NCBI GenBank assembly: GCA_019359045.1
Contig: JAHHIA010000002.1
Location: forward strand, 52,401-116,400
DNA: 64,000 nt
Reading direction: 5' to 3'
Source of the DNA: Scytolyngbya sp. HA4215-MV1
GTDB lineage: Bacteria; Cyanobacteriota; Cyanobacteriia; Leptolyngbyales; Leptolyngbyaceae
Shown here: piece by piece, positions 25,318 through 35,068 of the stretch
How the letters are laid out: each line of letters begins with the position of its first letter
Position numbering within the stretch: position 1 is the first letter of the stretch
The notes under the pieces: model-generated
What the model was told of the DNA's origin: nothing
Seen by the model: the letters and a program-made list of their open reading frames with translations, nothing else
The model's database searches: none
Position numbers and translations under genes: made by a program

Positions 25318-26661
25318 TTAAGTTGAGGTGATTGGGGACACCGAATAATACTGATAGTTATTACGCCCACATTTTTTAGCTTGATATAGCGCGACATCAG
25401 CATTTTGCAGCAATGTACTGCTGTCCAGACCATCCTGAGGATACATGGCAATCCCTACACTTGCCGTTACATCAAGATGATAGCCTGCCAGAATAAACTG
25501 AGGTTGCAGTCCTTCAATCAGTCGTTTCGCGATCGCAGTAACATTTGAGCGACAACGAATTTGCGTTAAGAGCAACACAAATTCATCTCCTCCCCAGCGA
25601 GCAATTAAATCTCCTTCTCTGAGACACTTGCTCAGTCGCTGAACCACTTCTTGCAGCAAGCAATCGCCAACTGCATGTCCAAAGGTATCATTCACCTCTT
25701 TAAACCGATCTAAGTCTAGAAATAAAACTGCCATGAGTTTTGTATCATCAGCAGTGTTATGCAATGTGTCAGCAAATTTTTGATGAAACAAGATTCGATT
25801 GGGCAAGTTGGTCAGTCCATCATGTAATGCCTGGTGCTTGATAATAGCTTCTGTTTGCTTTTCTTGCGTCACATCTCGAAAACTCCAGACACTACCGACA
25901 CTTTCGCCTGCGAGTTGATGAGGCTGTGAATAGTACTGAATGATGCTGCCATTTTTGAATTTCAAAAAACCATGTTTTTCGGTATTCAACTGGGTAAAGA
26001 CTGCTTGAAACTGAGTAGTATCTGGCTCAGATAAACCCTTTGAGAGCATCTCAACTAGATCTTCTTCATGAGCCGTAAAGTCCAAGTTTTTCAGATGCCA
26101 AATGCTGACAAATTTTTGATTAAAGCTCACCACTTTGCCAGCACGATCTAGCACCAGAATGCCATCGGCAGTTGCCTCTAAGGTTGACAACAGCAATGCC
26201 AAAGAGCTTTCCAGCTTCGCATTTACTTTTTTTAGCTGCTCATTTTGTTCTCCTAATTGCTGCTCTTGTTGAAAGCGTCTCAAGGCTTCCGTCACCGTTA
26301 AAATCAGGTCGGTTTCGTCCCAAGGTTTACGAATATAGCGGTATAATGCGGCAGCATTCACCACATTGCCAACCGCATCCGCATTGGCTTGCCCCGTTAA
26401 CATAATTTTGAGCGTTTTGGGATAGAGAGTATGGAGTTGAATCAACAAGGCATCTCCTTCCAGCCTCTGCATTCTCTGGTCGGAAATAATTAGGGCGATG
26501 GCTTTGCCTTCTGCGGTCAATTCCGCACACAACGAAAGGGCATCTTCTCCGCTTTTGGCAAGCTCAATGTCGTAGGCTTTGCCAAAATGATGCTTCAGTT
26601 GATCACCCAGACTCTTGAGGATATCCCACTCATCATCTACACAAACAATTACCGATCGCAT
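25318..26661 (-). CDS. Response regulator with PAS and GGDEF domains
   Basis: The 447-residue protein has a receiver domain (1-125; acidic pocket VDDE, phospho-Asp in ALIISDQRM, Thr in MLTGQA, Lys in IRKPW), a coiled-coil linker, a PAS domain (about 155-275; DGILVLDRAGKVVSFNQKF) and a diguanylate cyclase domain with intact GGDEF (WGGDEFVLL). It probably makes cyclic di-GMP in response to phosphorylation. It follows the small response regulator by 6 bases and is the last of a three-gene signalling operon. Confidence 0.92.
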   Translation of the reverse strand: MRSVIVCVDDEWDILKSLGDQLKHHFGKAYDIELAKSGEDALSLCAELTAEGKAIALIISDQRMQRLEGDALLIQLHTLYPKTLKIMLTGQANADAVGNVVNAAALYRYIRKPWDETDLILTVTEALRRFQQEQQLGEQNEQLKKVNAKLESSLALLLSTLEATADGILVLDRAGKVVSFNQKFVSIWHLKNLDFTAHEEDLVEMLSKGLSEPDTTQFQAVFTQLNTEKHGFLKFKNGSIIQYYSQPHQLAGESVGSVWSFRDVTQEKQTEAIIKHQALHDGLTNLPNRILFHQKFADTLHNTADDTKLMAVLFLDLDRFKEVNDTFGHAVGDCLLQEVVQRLSKCLREGDLIARWGGDEFVLLLTQIRCRSNVTAIAKRLIEGLQPQFILAGYHLDVTASVGIAMYPQDGLDSSTLLQNADVALYQAKKCGRNNYQYYSVSPITST

Positions 26662-26667
26662 CGTTCC

Positions 26668-27057
26668 TTAATTCAACGCTGTAATAATCACTCGCTTCAA
26701 CTCTTCTTCAGTCCAGGGCTTATGGATACAGGCATAAAGATTGGCTTGTTGTCGGGCACGTTCGATCGCGGCTTCGTCTGCTTGTCCAGTTAACATCACT
26801 GTCACAATTTCAGGAAAGCGTTGGTGAACTTGGGCTAAGAACTCATCTCCTCGCATATTGGGCATAAGCCAATCAGAAACAATAATGAGAATTTTGATTT
26901 CTTCTTCTTCTAATTCGTCAATGACAATCCAGGCTTCTTCAGCACTTTGGGCAACCTCATAGACATATCGACTGCCAAAGCACCGTTTGAGTTGTTCCTT
27001 CAGCACCTGCAAAATTGAGGTTTCATCGTCCACACAGAGAATCGCAGCATCTGACAT
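26668..27057 (-). CDS. Single-domain response regulator
   Basis: This 129-residue receiver has VDDE near the N terminus, the phospho-acceptor Asp in IIVSDWLMP, MLTGQADE and the conserved Lys in CIHKPW. There is no output domain. It resembles the receiver of the next gene closely, which suggests that both are targets of the same kinase or form a relay. It starts 21 bases after the kinase stop. Confidence 0.93.
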   Translation of the reverse strand: MSDAAILCVDDETSILQVLKEQLKRCFGSRYVYEVAQSAEEAWIVIDELEEEEIKILIIVSDWLMPNMRGDEFLAQVHQRFPEIVTVMLTGQADEAAIERARQQANLYACIHKPWTEEELKRVIITALN

Positions 27058-27078
27058 GATTCCGTTTTCTCCAAATCG

Positions 27079-28707
27079 CTAAACACACTCGATAGGTAAC
27101 CAAACACTGAATTGAGTATGCCCGGGTTCACTCTCGACCTTCATATGTCCCTGGTGTTTGTCAAGGATTTTTTGGCAAATGTGCAGTCCCAGACCACTGC
27201 CCTCACCTGCAGACTTCGTGGTGAAGAAGGCATCAAAGATTTTTTGCTGGATTTCAATCGGAATGCCCAATCCGGTATCTGTGATATTGACTACAATACC
27301 CTGTCCTTGTTGATGGAGGGCAAGGGTTAGTGTTCCTCCAGATTCCATGGCTTGAATCGCATTGTGGATCAGGTTTGTCCAGACCTGAATGAGTTCGTCG
27401 GGATACCCCAAAATATTGGGAATTTCTTGATAATCGCGGACTAGGTAAATGTTGCGTTTGAGTTGATTGCGGTAGATTTCCAATACCGTTTCCAGCCCAT
27501 CAGCCACTTTCACGACTTGTTTCTTGCCACTTTGATCAAATCGAGCATAGCTTTTCAGCGCAAACACGATCTTGGCGGAGCGATCGACGGCACGCAGGAT
27601 CGTTTGATTATTCACAAAAGAACAAGTTAGATTGTAGGCAAACTGAATCGCCCATTCACACTGATCACTTTTGAAGAGAGGCAACAAAAACTCAAACTCT
27701 TCATTGATACCCATATCCATTAAGAGATCCGCAACATATCGAGCGTCTTCAACCTCATGTGCTTGAAGCTGAGCCGTCATTTTGCGTTTCAGCGCCCGAC
27801 TTTCTTGCGAAGCGGCAGCCGGTGGGTTGTGGAGTGCTTGTGCAATCAACTTAAAAAAGCTCTCTTGTTCTTCAGAATTCAACCGCTGATGCAACGAAGG
27901 CAGGTCAACCAGAGCTTCTTGTAATGCCTTATGCGTATTGCTTGCCGAAGCTTTGATTGCACCCAGGGGATTATTGATTTCATGCGCGACCCCAGCAATC
28001 ACCTGCCCCAATGCCGCCATTTTTTCTTGTTGAATTAATTGGGATTGGGCGCGCTGAAGCTCTTCGAAAGCAGTCTCTAGTTCCTGATTTTTGAACAGTA
28101 ACTTTTGACTAAATTGATAGAACAGAATGCTAATGATGGCAGCGGATAGCATTAACGAGAAGGTGGTTCCCAAATCGGAAAATTGTCTAGTTTGCCCTTT
28201 TTTCTCTGTATATATATTTTCCAACGCTGAGGCTTCGGCATACAACTGATCATAGGTTGCATCAATCGAGTGGTGATCAATCGCTTCCTTGGCTTTACCC
28301 TGGGCAATTAACTTGAGTGAGATATCCACTTCAGATTTATGGCGCGCATAGAGGACAAAAAACTTGTCCAGCTCATGTTGTTGATTCAATTGCCGAAGCT
28401 TGCTGAGAATCGCGTCGGTATTTTGTTGGTTTTCGGCAAGTTCTCTGGTTAAGTCCTGATCAATTTTGCCTTTGAAAATGCCCTCCCACTCCAAAGCCTT
28501 GAGTCTACTCGCGCGCTCTTTTATCTGAGTTAAGAGTAGCCTGGAGTCATCGCTGTATTCTGCGATTTGATTGAGTTGATGAATTGCAGTAGCACTGGCG
28601 ATCGCGACCGTAATCGTAGCCATTAAAATGAACCAGGCTGACCATTTAGGCTTCAATTGAGCTGGAGCTAACGGGGTATTTAATGGCGAATTGAGTAGAT
28701 TGAGCAT
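27079..28707 (-). CDS. Membrane sensor histidine kinase
   Basis: This 542-residue kinase has membrane segments at about 23-43 and 183-203 that enclose a helical periplasmic sensor of about 140 residues (four-helix-bundle type, no obvious ligand motif). A coiled coil leads to the dimerisation domain with phospho-His242 in GVAHEINNPLGA. A long helical insert (about 275-350) separates this from the ATPase domain (NLIHNAIQAMESGG, DTGLGIPIEIQQKIFDAFFTTK, GSGLGLHICQ). It is the first gene of the kinase-regulator-regulator operon. The signal is unknown. Confidence 0.93.
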   Translation of the reverse strand: MLNLLNSPLNTPLAPAQLKPKWSAWFILMATITVAIASATAIHQLNQIAEYSDDSRLLLTQIKERASRLKALEWEGIFKGKIDQDLTRELAENQQNTDAILSKLRQLNQQHELDKFFVLYARHKSEVDISLKLIAQGKAKEAIDHHSIDATYDQLYAEASALENIYTEKKGQTRQFSDLGTTFSLMLSAAIISILFYQFSQKLLFKNQELETAFEELQRAQSQLIQQEKMAALGQVIAGVAHEINNPLGAIKASASNTHKALQEALVDLPSLHQRLNSEEQESFFKLIAQALHNPPAAASQESRALKRKMTAQLQAHEVEDARYVADLLMDMGINEEFEFLLPLFKSDQCEWAIQFAYNLTCSFVNNQTILRAVDRSAKIVFALKSYARFDQSGKKQVVKVADGLETVLEIYRNQLKRNIYLVRDYQEIPNILGYPDELIQVWTNLIHNAIQAMESGGTLTLALHQQGQGIVVNITDTGLGIPIEIQQKIFDAFFTTKSAGEGSGLGLHICQKILDKHQGHMKVESEPGHTQFSVWLPIECV

Positions 28708-28924
28708 ATCTCGTCAGGAATGGGATAGAGCGGCAACGACTAAAATTCATCACCAACGACTTGATCGATCGCGAAAATCCATCAATCTATCCTAGAAGAA
28801 GAATATGACATTCTTGTGAAAATTGGAATTAGCACCTGGTCTTTCACAAAGAATCTAAGGAAATCTCCTGAGTCTAAATCGCAATCGCCTTGCATTCGCC
28901 ATTTTCTCAGCCTCAAGTTTTCAC

Positions 28925-29410
28925 TCAGTTGATCGCTCTGATTTTAATCCCATCTTGCCGCTGATCAAACCACACTTCTCCATTGCCAATCATTGCCCCT
29001 TGTGCGTTGACGAACAAGCGTGCGTACTCAGCCTGTCGCATGGCTCTCAGTACTTTCGGTGTAAATACTCGATGGAAATCATGGAGCAAGTCTTGAGCGC
29101 GACGGTAGGTCAGTTTGGGATGACCGTTGGCGTAAGTGGTGAAGGGAAACCGCACCAGTGCCACTAAGGCTTTGCGATCGCTTTTGATCGCAGCCGATCG
29201 CAGCTTTGCCACAAATTCTTTTGCGGCTTGCGGGTCAATTCCAGATAGCTCTAAACTGCGATCGATCTGGATCGTTTGCCCAATCATCATCCTGGTGGAG
29301 GGCACGCAAGGATTGAGCATTGGCTTAGCGCTCAGCGCGATCGGGCTGAAGCCAAAGCCAATCGCAGCAATCATCATTACCAACCGGGAACTCTGCGTCC
29401 ATTGCATCAT
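28925..29410 (-). CDS. Exported protein of unknown function
   Basis: From ATG 29410 the protein has about 161 residues with an N-terminal signal peptide (LVMMIAAIGFGFSPIALSAK). The mature part has an amphipathic helix (AAKEFVAKLRSAAIKSDRKALVALVRFPF), then LTYRRAQDLLHDFHRVFTPKVLRAM and a strand-rich end (GEVWFDQRQDGIKIRAIN). This resembles small NTF2-like periplasmic proteins, but I cannot assign a family. It is monocistronic. Confidence 0.6.
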   Translation of the reverse strand: MMQWTQSSRLVMMIAAIGFGFSPIALSAKPMLNPCVPSTRMMIGQTIQIDRSLELSGIDPQAAKEFVAKLRSAAIKSDRKALVALVRFPFTTYANGHPKLTYRRAQDLLHDFHRVFTPKVLRAMRQAEYARLFVNAQGAMIGNGEVWFDQRQDGIKIRAIN

Positions 29411-29451
29411 AAGTTGTTCTCCATCGACTGTCGTAAGCATTCAGAAAATCA

Positions 29452-29532
29452 GGCGTTGCTCAACAAGGGGATGAAAATGATGCTGAATGATTTGAAACTT
29501 CGTTCCAAATCATCCTGCTTTTCAGCAACGCC
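29452..29532. repeat. MITE-like element, longest complete copy
   Basis: These 81 bases begin GGCGTTGCT and end AGCAACGCC, a 9-base terminal inverted repeat. Inside, GATGATTTGGAA-type arms (GAATGATTTGAAACTTCG and its partial complement CGTTCCAAATCATCC) form a hairpin. Copies or internal-deletion forms occur at 32247, 35069 and 37660. The right end touches the coding end of the ABC transporter gene. Confidence 0.8.
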
Positions 29533-29537
29533 GAAAA

Positions 29538-31280
29538 TCAAGTCATTGAGGGCAGTTCTACCCATTCTCTGGGGTCTTGCACCACTGCCAGGGATGGCTG
29601 AATCTGCCAGGTCTTGTCTGGTGAAAGTTTTAGCAAAGATTGATGGTAGTTCGCCAATGTGGTGCGATGTCCTACACTGAGGAAGGTCGTGCCAGTTGCC
29701 TGCAATTGCTGATAGAGTCGTGCTTCATTCTCTAGATCGAGTGCACTGGTGGCTTCATCCAAAAGGGCGTATTGGGGTTGATTGAGCAGGATTCGGGCAA
29801 AGGTGAGTCGTTGCTGTTCTCCTAAAGACAACACATCTGCCCAATCTTGTTCGGCATCAAAGCCGCCAAACCGTTCTGCCAAACCTGCCAGATTGACTTG
29901 TTCCAGGACTTGCTGTAAGCGCTGATCCTCTGCCTCAAGCGCTGGATTGGGATAAAGCAATTGATCGCGCAGTGTGCCCAAAACCATGTAGGGACGCTGC
30001 GGCAAAAACAGCATTTGCTTGGCTTCGGGACAGACGATCGTGCCTTTGCCGGCATGCCATAACCCCGCGATCGCCCGCAGTAGAGAACTTTTGCCACACC
30101 CACTGGCCCCCATAACTAGCAGCCCCTGTCCGGCAGGCAATTCGACTGACAAGTCTTCTACCAGCGTGCGTTGGTAGTTGGGTGTTTGCAAGCTGAGATG
30201 TTCAATAGCGACACGATCGGCTTCTACCATTTGAATTTTGGGCGTTTGCTCATTTGCGACAGGGTCTGCGTCTGTCCGTTCCAAAAACTCAGCAAAGGTA
30301 TACAGACGGTTAATTCCAGCACCAAATGTGGTCAAAGCCTGAAAACGAGTAACCACCACATTGAGCGAGAAAAAGACCCGAATAAACGCCCCTTGCGCCT
30401 CAGAAACTTTGCCAACCTCAATTTCTCCGGCGAAAATCGCGGGAGCTACTACCAGTGCTGGCAAGATGAAGGGAATAAACTCATAGGCATTGGTCAAAAT
30501 GTTCAAGTTCAATTCCCACACCAATAGCCGTTGTACATTCTCAAACACTTCCAGAAAACGTTGTTTGACCTGAACAGATTCGCGTTCTTCACCCCGATAG
30601 AAGGCGATCGCTTCAGCATTTTCTCGAATTCGCACCAGGCTAAATCGCAAGTTGGCTTCTTTTTTCAGTTGCTCAAAGTTCAGCCGTACCAGAGGTTTAC
30701 CAAACACTACGGTCGTCACCAAGGTTCCCACTAGTGCATATAACACCAAAAATAACACCAGGGGTCTGGAAATTCCCCATAACACACTACTAAAAGCAAT
30801 GACAGAGAGCACTGATTCGACCAATACTAATAAGAAAGTCAGAGACTCTTGAGTGAAACTGCGAACGTCTTCAGTAATTCGTTGATCGGGGTTATCAATG
30901 TCGATGCCTGAAATATGTAAATCATAGTAGGCACGATGATGAAAGTAGCGATCGACAAAGCGATGGGTGAGCCAACGTCGCCATTGCAAACTGAGGCGAT
31001 CGCGCAAATAGGTATAACCTGCCAGTAGTGGTGCATACACCACCAACACGCCGAGAAAAATTATCACGGTTTGCCAAAATCGGGGTTCATCCTGAGCCGA
31101 AAGAGCCGAGATCAGGACTCCTCGCTTGTTATTGAGTACAACGCTCAATCCGGTATATGCCAAGAGAAACAGCACCACTCCCAGCAATAAACCTCTGGCT
31201 TGCCATTTCTCATCTCCCGACCAATAGGACTTGGCGATCGTCCAAAATTGCGAGAGCACATTCAAATTCAATCGATCCAT
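29538..31280 (-). CDS. ABC transporter, fused permease-ATPase (SbmA/BacA-like, ABCD type)
   Basis: The 580-residue protein has an N-terminal membrane domain with the SbmA/BacA/ABCD pattern (RWRRWLTHRFVDRYFHHRAYYDL, NPDQRITEDVRSFTQESLTFLL, FYRGEERE) and a C-terminal ATPase: Walker A GASGCGKSS, signature LSLGEQQRLTFAR, Walker B ALLDEATSALD, switch SVGHR. Relatives move acyl-CoA, cobalamin or peptides; the substrate here cannot be read from sequence. It is probably a homodimer in the cytoplasmic or thylakoid membrane. Confidence 0.9.
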   Translation of the reverse strand: MDRLNLNVLSQFWTIAKSYWSGDEKWQARGLLLGVVLFLLAYTGLSVVLNNKRGVLISALSAQDEPRFWQTVIIFLGVLVVYAPLLAGYTYLRDRLSLQWRRWLTHRFVDRYFHHRAYYDLHISGIDIDNPDQRITEDVRSFTQESLTFLLVLVESVLSVIAFSSVLWGISRPLVLFLVLYALVGTLVTTVVFGKPLVRLNFEQLKKEANLRFSLVRIRENAEAIAFYRGEERESVQVKQRFLEVFENVQRLLVWELNLNILTNAYEFIPFILPALVVAPAIFAGEIEVGKVSEAQGAFIRVFFSLNVVVTRFQALTTFGAGINRLYTFAEFLERTDADPVANEQTPKIQMVEADRVAIEHLSLQTPNYQRTLVEDLSVELPAGQGLLVMGASGCGKSSLLRAIAGLWHAGKGTIVCPEAKQMLFLPQRPYMVLGTLRDQLLYPNPALEAEDQRLQQVLEQVNLAGLAERFGGFDAEQDWADVLSLGEQQRLTFARILLNQPQYALLDEATSALDLENEARLYQQLQATGTTFLSVGHRTTLANYHQSLLKLSPDKTWQIQPSLAVVQDPREWVELPSMT

Positions 31281-31768
31281 CCGTTGGGTTTCCTAACTTG
31301 GTTGCTACAAATTTTTCTGGCAATGTGGCTGAGTCATATTTTCATTTACGCTAACACTTCGGACCTTCGAGGTTTTCAAAAATCCCGGAGGTCTGAATTC
31401 ATGCCACTACCCAATTTCTGCTTCTGATGAATTTTGTGTTGGAGCTGTCAAACCCTATAGGGGCGTGGCATTTGGACAATGATTTTCAGGCTAAGCAAGG
31501 ATTTTGCACCAAATACCGCGCCCTTACGCCGGATCAACACAAATTGAGTTAGAACCAGCCCAATTTGGTGCGATTAGCACGCTGTCTCGGTCAACACTCA
31601 TTTTTGGGCTGCCATCCTGGTATTGGCGATCGTGTTGGGAAGGGGGTTGGGACGATCTCACTTCCTCAAACGATAAGCAACCTTAACCCGGCTTTTACCG
31701 AAAAAAACTCAAAAAAATGGTACGGTGCGTGGCAAGGATACCCGTGAATCGCAAAAATTGGAAAAGTA
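31281..31768. other. Divergent intergenic region of about 490 bases
   Basis: This is the gap between the ABC transporter and the DUF1269 gene. It holds a palindromic repeat at 31456-31527 and otherwise shows no gene or clear RNA. Confidence 0.55.
31456..31527. repeat. GTAGGGGCGTGGCA-type palindromic repeat
   Basis: The left arm TAGGGGCGTGGCATTTGG and right arm CCAAATACCGCGCCCTTAC are imperfect inverted repeats enclosing about 35 bases. A similar element lies at 51039-51109. Confidence 0.7.
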
Positions 31769-32212
31769 ATGAGTGAGTTAGTTGTTGCAGGTTTTGACGG
31801 TAAGTTCAAAGCTGAAGATGCTCTGCAAAGCCTTCTCAAGCTTGAACAAGCAAGCTTGCTAGTGCTCGATGATGCTGTTGTGGTGGTTAAAAATGCTGAA
31901 GGCAACATTCGAGTTAAGGCATACCACGATTTGACTGAGCCTGTTCCTGAATTGGGAAATGAACTTTGGGGTGGGATTATCAGCGCTGTGGTGTTTCATC
32001 GTGAACTTGACATTGCCCAGGGTGTCTTCGATCCTGATTTTTTGACAAAGGTCGAGGCTTCTCTGCAACCCAATTCCTCTGCGCTGTTTGTTTTAATCCA
32101 ATCAGGTGAGCCAGCGGCAGTTCTAACTGCGTTATCGGAGGTTGGGGGAGCAGTCATACGCACAACTTTCTCGGACGCAACCCAACAAAAGCTCCAAGGT
32201 ATTTTGCAGTAA
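31769..32212 (+). CDS. DUF1269 protein
   Basis: This 147-residue cytoplasmic protein has the DUF1269 pattern: LVVAGFDGKFKAEDALQSLLKLEQASLLVLDDAVVVVKNAEGNIRV, a glycine-rich middle (LWGGIIS) and SSALFVLIQSGEPAAVLTAL. Its function is unknown. Relatives are often stress-induced. It is monocistronic. Confidence 0.85.
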   Translation: MSELVVAGFDGKFKAEDALQSLLKLEQASLLVLDDAVVVVKNAEGNIRVKAYHDLTEPVPELGNELWGGIISAVVFHRELDIAQGVFDPDFLTKVEASLQPNSSALFVLIQSGEPAAVLTALSEVGGAVIRTTFSDATQQKLQGILQ

Positions 32213-32246
32213 TCCTCACCTATCAACCATCAGTCCATAACAAATC

Positions 32247-32268
32247 GGCGTTGCTTTTCAGCAACGCC
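32247..32268. repeat. Minimal copy of the MITE-like element
   Basis: Only the two ends remain: GGCGTTGCTTTTCAGCAACGCC, a perfect 9-base inverted repeat with a 4-base loop, just after the DUF1269 gene. It could act as a stem-loop in the mRNA end. Confidence 0.7.
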
Positions 32269-32506
32269 GCAAATCCGCCCTGCAATGAATTACGAAGTTT
32301 GTTCTATTCGCCCGAACTTCTAGTTCTGGGTGGGGCAAGACGATCGCTGCAATGCCTGAACTACGTCTTCTTAAGGATGGGACGAGTGCTGAGCTAAAGT
32401 TACGCCCCTATCTCGGGATTGCTTACTGTGTTCCGAGCAAATGTCGATCGACGAAAGTCCAATAGAATAGAGAGGACTCTTAATCACGATCGTCGGGTTG
32501 AAGCTT

Positions 32507-32896
32507 GTGACTACTGCACCTTCTTCTGTAACTGAACAAACCGTTGAATTGCCTCCCAGCTATGCGTTGCCGCTGTCATTGGTGGCGTTGTCGTTGCCCT
32601 TACTTCTGGTGCAGCCCTGGATCAGCTTGGCGATCGCGGTGTTTGGGGTTTTTCTGCTGTTTCAAACCGTGACCTTGCGCCTGCGATTTACTCCCACCGA
32701 TTTGGATGTGTATCGGGGCGATACCTTAATTCGTCGATTTCCCTACCAAGATTGGCAAAACTGGCGAATTTTTTGGGCAGGCTTGCCCATCTTATTTTAT
32801 TTCAAAGAAGTGAAAAGTATTCACTTCTTACCCATCTTGTTTGATCCCAAGCTGTTACAATCCTGCCTGGAACAACATTGTCCGTTGCCTCGTTAA
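32507..32896 (+). CDS. DUF3119 membrane protein
   Basis: From GTG 32507 (TTG 32498 is also possible) this protein of about 129 residues has two hydrophobic segments (ALPLSLVALSLPLLLV and WISLAIAVFGVFLLFQ). These are followed by a PH-like strand pattern (LRFTPTDLDVYRGDTLIRRFPYQDWQNWRIFWAGLPILFYFKEVKSIHFLPILFDPKLL) that defines DUF3119 of cyanobacteria and plastids. Function is unknown. It lies 80 bases upstream of the DUF3086 gene and is probably co-transcribed. Confidence 0.85.
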   Translation: MTTAPSSVTEQTVELPPSYALPLSLVALSLPLLLVQPWISLAIAVFGVFLLFQTVTLRLRFTPTDLDVYRGDTLIRRFPYQDWQNWRIFWAGLPILFYFKEVKSIHFLPILFDPKLLQSCLEQHCPLPR

Positions 32897-32976
32897 CAAA
32901 ATTAGTCGTTAGTGGCTAGGTCCGAGCGCTCCTCTAACAACCTGCAACCAACAACTAATCGCCAGACCCGATCCTT

Positions 32977-34260
32977 ATGTATTCAGACCAATCCGAAAAT
33001 CAAGCGCCTTCAGAACTGCCTCCTCCCCTGCCAGCTGAAGCAACAGGAGGTTCGCAACTGCTAGAAGCAGCCTCTGTGGATGACAGCCAGCAACTCACCG
33101 CTGCCAGCGATATCCAGGCTGAATCGAATTTAGAATCTTTAGCATCGGTTCAAGCTGTGGAGCAATTCACAACCTCTGAGCCGATGCTAACTCCCACCAC
33201 TGAAACATCCGAACCAGATGTGGCACAGTTAGAGCCAGAATCGATTCCAGTCGGGGCGTCGGAGCAGCCCGAAGCGATCGAGCAAAGAATTGCTCAGCTC
33301 CAGCAACAGGAACAAGATCTCAAAACGCGGGTTGAAGAACTAAAAGCAACTGCCAGCCAGTTGCAAACGCAAAATCTGGAGATGCAGTCATCTTTGGGAC
33401 GGTTGGTGCAAGAAGGGCTGCGAGAACTGGAACAACGCAAGCAGACGTTGCAAGTTTCGGTTGAACAGTTGGAGCGCCGCCAGGAAAGAATTCGCACAGA
33501 AATGCGCAAGAGTTTTGCAGGGGTGTCGCAAGATTTGGCGATCCGGGTGCAGAGCTTTAAAGATTATCTGGTGGGAAGTTTACAAGATTTGGCGATCGCA
33601 GCAGAACAGTTGGATCTTCCCAAACCTGCGCCCAAAGACTCTGAAAGAGTGGTAACAGCAGCAGCGCCAGAGATATCTGCGTCCACGCCCTCTTCGACGC
33701 CGAAATTTGCCGAACAGAGCTTTCAAGATCAAACCCGGCGCATTCGTGGGTTGCTCGATCAATATCGCAATCGGCCAGACTACTATGGCGCACCCTGGCA
33801 GCTACGGCGCACCTTCGAGCCAGTCCATGCCGAACGGGTTTCTAACTGGTTCTTTACCCAGGGTGGACGAGGTGCCATACGAACCATGGGTTCTCGTCTA
33901 CAAAATATTTTGATTGCCTCAGCCGCCATCTCGGTTTTGCGCGAACTGTATGGCGATCGACTGCGTGCCCTGGTACTGGCACAAACCCCGGAACGACTGG
34001 GCGAATGGCGACGTGGATTGCAAGACTGCCTCGGCATCTCCCGCTCCGACTTTACCCCAGAGCGCGGTGTTGCCCTGTTTGAGGCACCTGAACCGCTCTC
34101 GCTCAAAGCCGATCGCCTTGTCAAAGATGGACTTCTGCCCTTCGTCATCATCGATGAAACCGAAGACCAGATCAGTCTGGCAATTTTGCAATACCCGCTC
34201 TGGTTGGCCTTTGCCATGAATCCGCAACAACAATCTACCGCCTCGTTCAGTAATTGGTAG
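32977..34260 (+). CDS. DUF3086 protein
   Basis: This 427-residue protein has an acidic, disordered first 100 residues and a coiled coil at about 100-180 (RIAQLQQQEQDLKTRVEELKATASQLQTQ). It ends in the C-terminal DUF3086 domain (about 245-420; IRGLLDQYRNRPDYYGAPWQLRRTFEPVHAERVSNWFFTQGGRGA, ALVLAQTPERLGEWRRGLQDCLGI). The family is cyanobacterial and of unknown function. The domain contains many conserved Arg residues, which may suit nucleic acid or membrane binding (inference). Confidence 0.88.
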   Translation: MYSDQSENQAPSELPPPLPAEATGGSQLLEAASVDDSQQLTAASDIQAESNLESLASVQAVEQFTTSEPMLTPTTETSEPDVAQLEPESIPVGASEQPEAIEQRIAQLQQQEQDLKTRVEELKATASQLQTQNLEMQSSLGRLVQEGLRELEQRKQTLQVSVEQLERRQERIRTEMRKSFAGVSQDLAIRVQSFKDYLVGSLQDLAIAAEQLDLPKPAPKDSERVVTAAAPEISASTPSSTPKFAEQSFQDQTRRIRGLLDQYRNRPDYYGAPWQLRRTFEPVHAERVSNWFFTQGGRGAIRTMGSRLQNILIASAAISVLRELYGDRLRALVLAQTPERLGEWRRGLQDCLGISRSDFTPERGVALFEAPEPLSLKADRLVKDGLLPFVIIDETEDQISLAILQYPLWLAFAMNPQQQSTASFSNW

Positions 34261-34374
34261 GGAGTTGAGTCGCTATTCATGATCAGCGATTCATCCTCGG
34301 TGTCCTGCCCTGTCAATGACAGACTTGAGATGGCGTGATCATCCCTGCCCCTATCCCTTATCTCCTTTTTCATC

Positions 34375-35049
34375 ATGTCCCTCTGGTTATCTCTCAACAC
34401 CCTGCTGCTGCTCATTGCCTACCTACTCGGCTCCACCCCCAGTGGCTATTGGGCTGGACGGTTGTTGAAAGGAATCGATATTCGAGAACATGGCTCTGGT
34501 TCAACGGGTGCAACCAATGTGCTGAGAACCGTCGGGAAACTGCCAGCGCTGGTGGTGCTGCTGGTCGATATTTTGAAAGGGGCAGGGGCGATCGTCGGAT
34601 TGCGCTGGCTTTATGCCCTGGATGCGGTAAAGTCTCTGGCTCCCGATACGGTCGATCTGGCAGTTTGGTTGCCCTGGATGGTGACGCTAGTCGGTATGGC
34701 AGCCCTCCTGGGGCATAGCAAATCGATTTGGCTAGGCTTTACGGGTGGCAAATCGGTGGCAACAGGTCTAGGAATTTTGCTGGCAATGTATTGGGTCGTG
34801 GGCTTAGCCTCATTGGCCGTCTTTGGGGGGGTGCTGGCTGTCTCACGCATTGTTTCTCTGAGTTCGATCGCAGGTGCGATCGCTGTCACTGGCGTGATGC
34901 TCTGGACGCAGCAACCCCTCGCCTACCAACTCTTTGCGATCGCTGGAGGGCTATACGTCATCTGGCGCCACTCCAGCAATATCCAGCGCTTAATTGCAGG
35001 TACTGAACCCCGCCTGGGACAAAACTCCTCCGATGGCACCGTTGGGTAG
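34375..35049 (+). CDS. plsY: Acyl phosphate:glycerol-3-phosphate acyltransferase PlsY
   Basis: PlsY makes lysophosphatidic acid from acyl phosphate, the first step of membrane lipid synthesis. This 224-residue protein has several membrane spans and all three family motifs: LGSTPSGYWAG with GSGSTGATNVLR, GHSKSIWLGFTGGKSVATGLG, and the C-terminal RHSSNIQRLIAGTEPR. It follows the DUF3086 gene by about 110 bases. Confidence 0.95.
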   Translation: MSLWLSLNTLLLLIAYLLGSTPSGYWAGRLLKGIDIREHGSGSTGATNVLRTVGKLPALVVLLVDILKGAGAIVGLRWLYALDAVKSLAPDTVDLAVWLPWMVTLVGMAALLGHSKSIWLGFTGGKSVATGLGILLAMYWVVGLASLAVFGGVLAVSRIVSLSSIAGAIAVTGVMLWTQQPLAYQLFAIAGGLYVIWRHSSNIQRLIAGTEPRLGQNSSDGTVG

Positions 35050-35068
35050 GAAATCAGGCAATCCGTCT

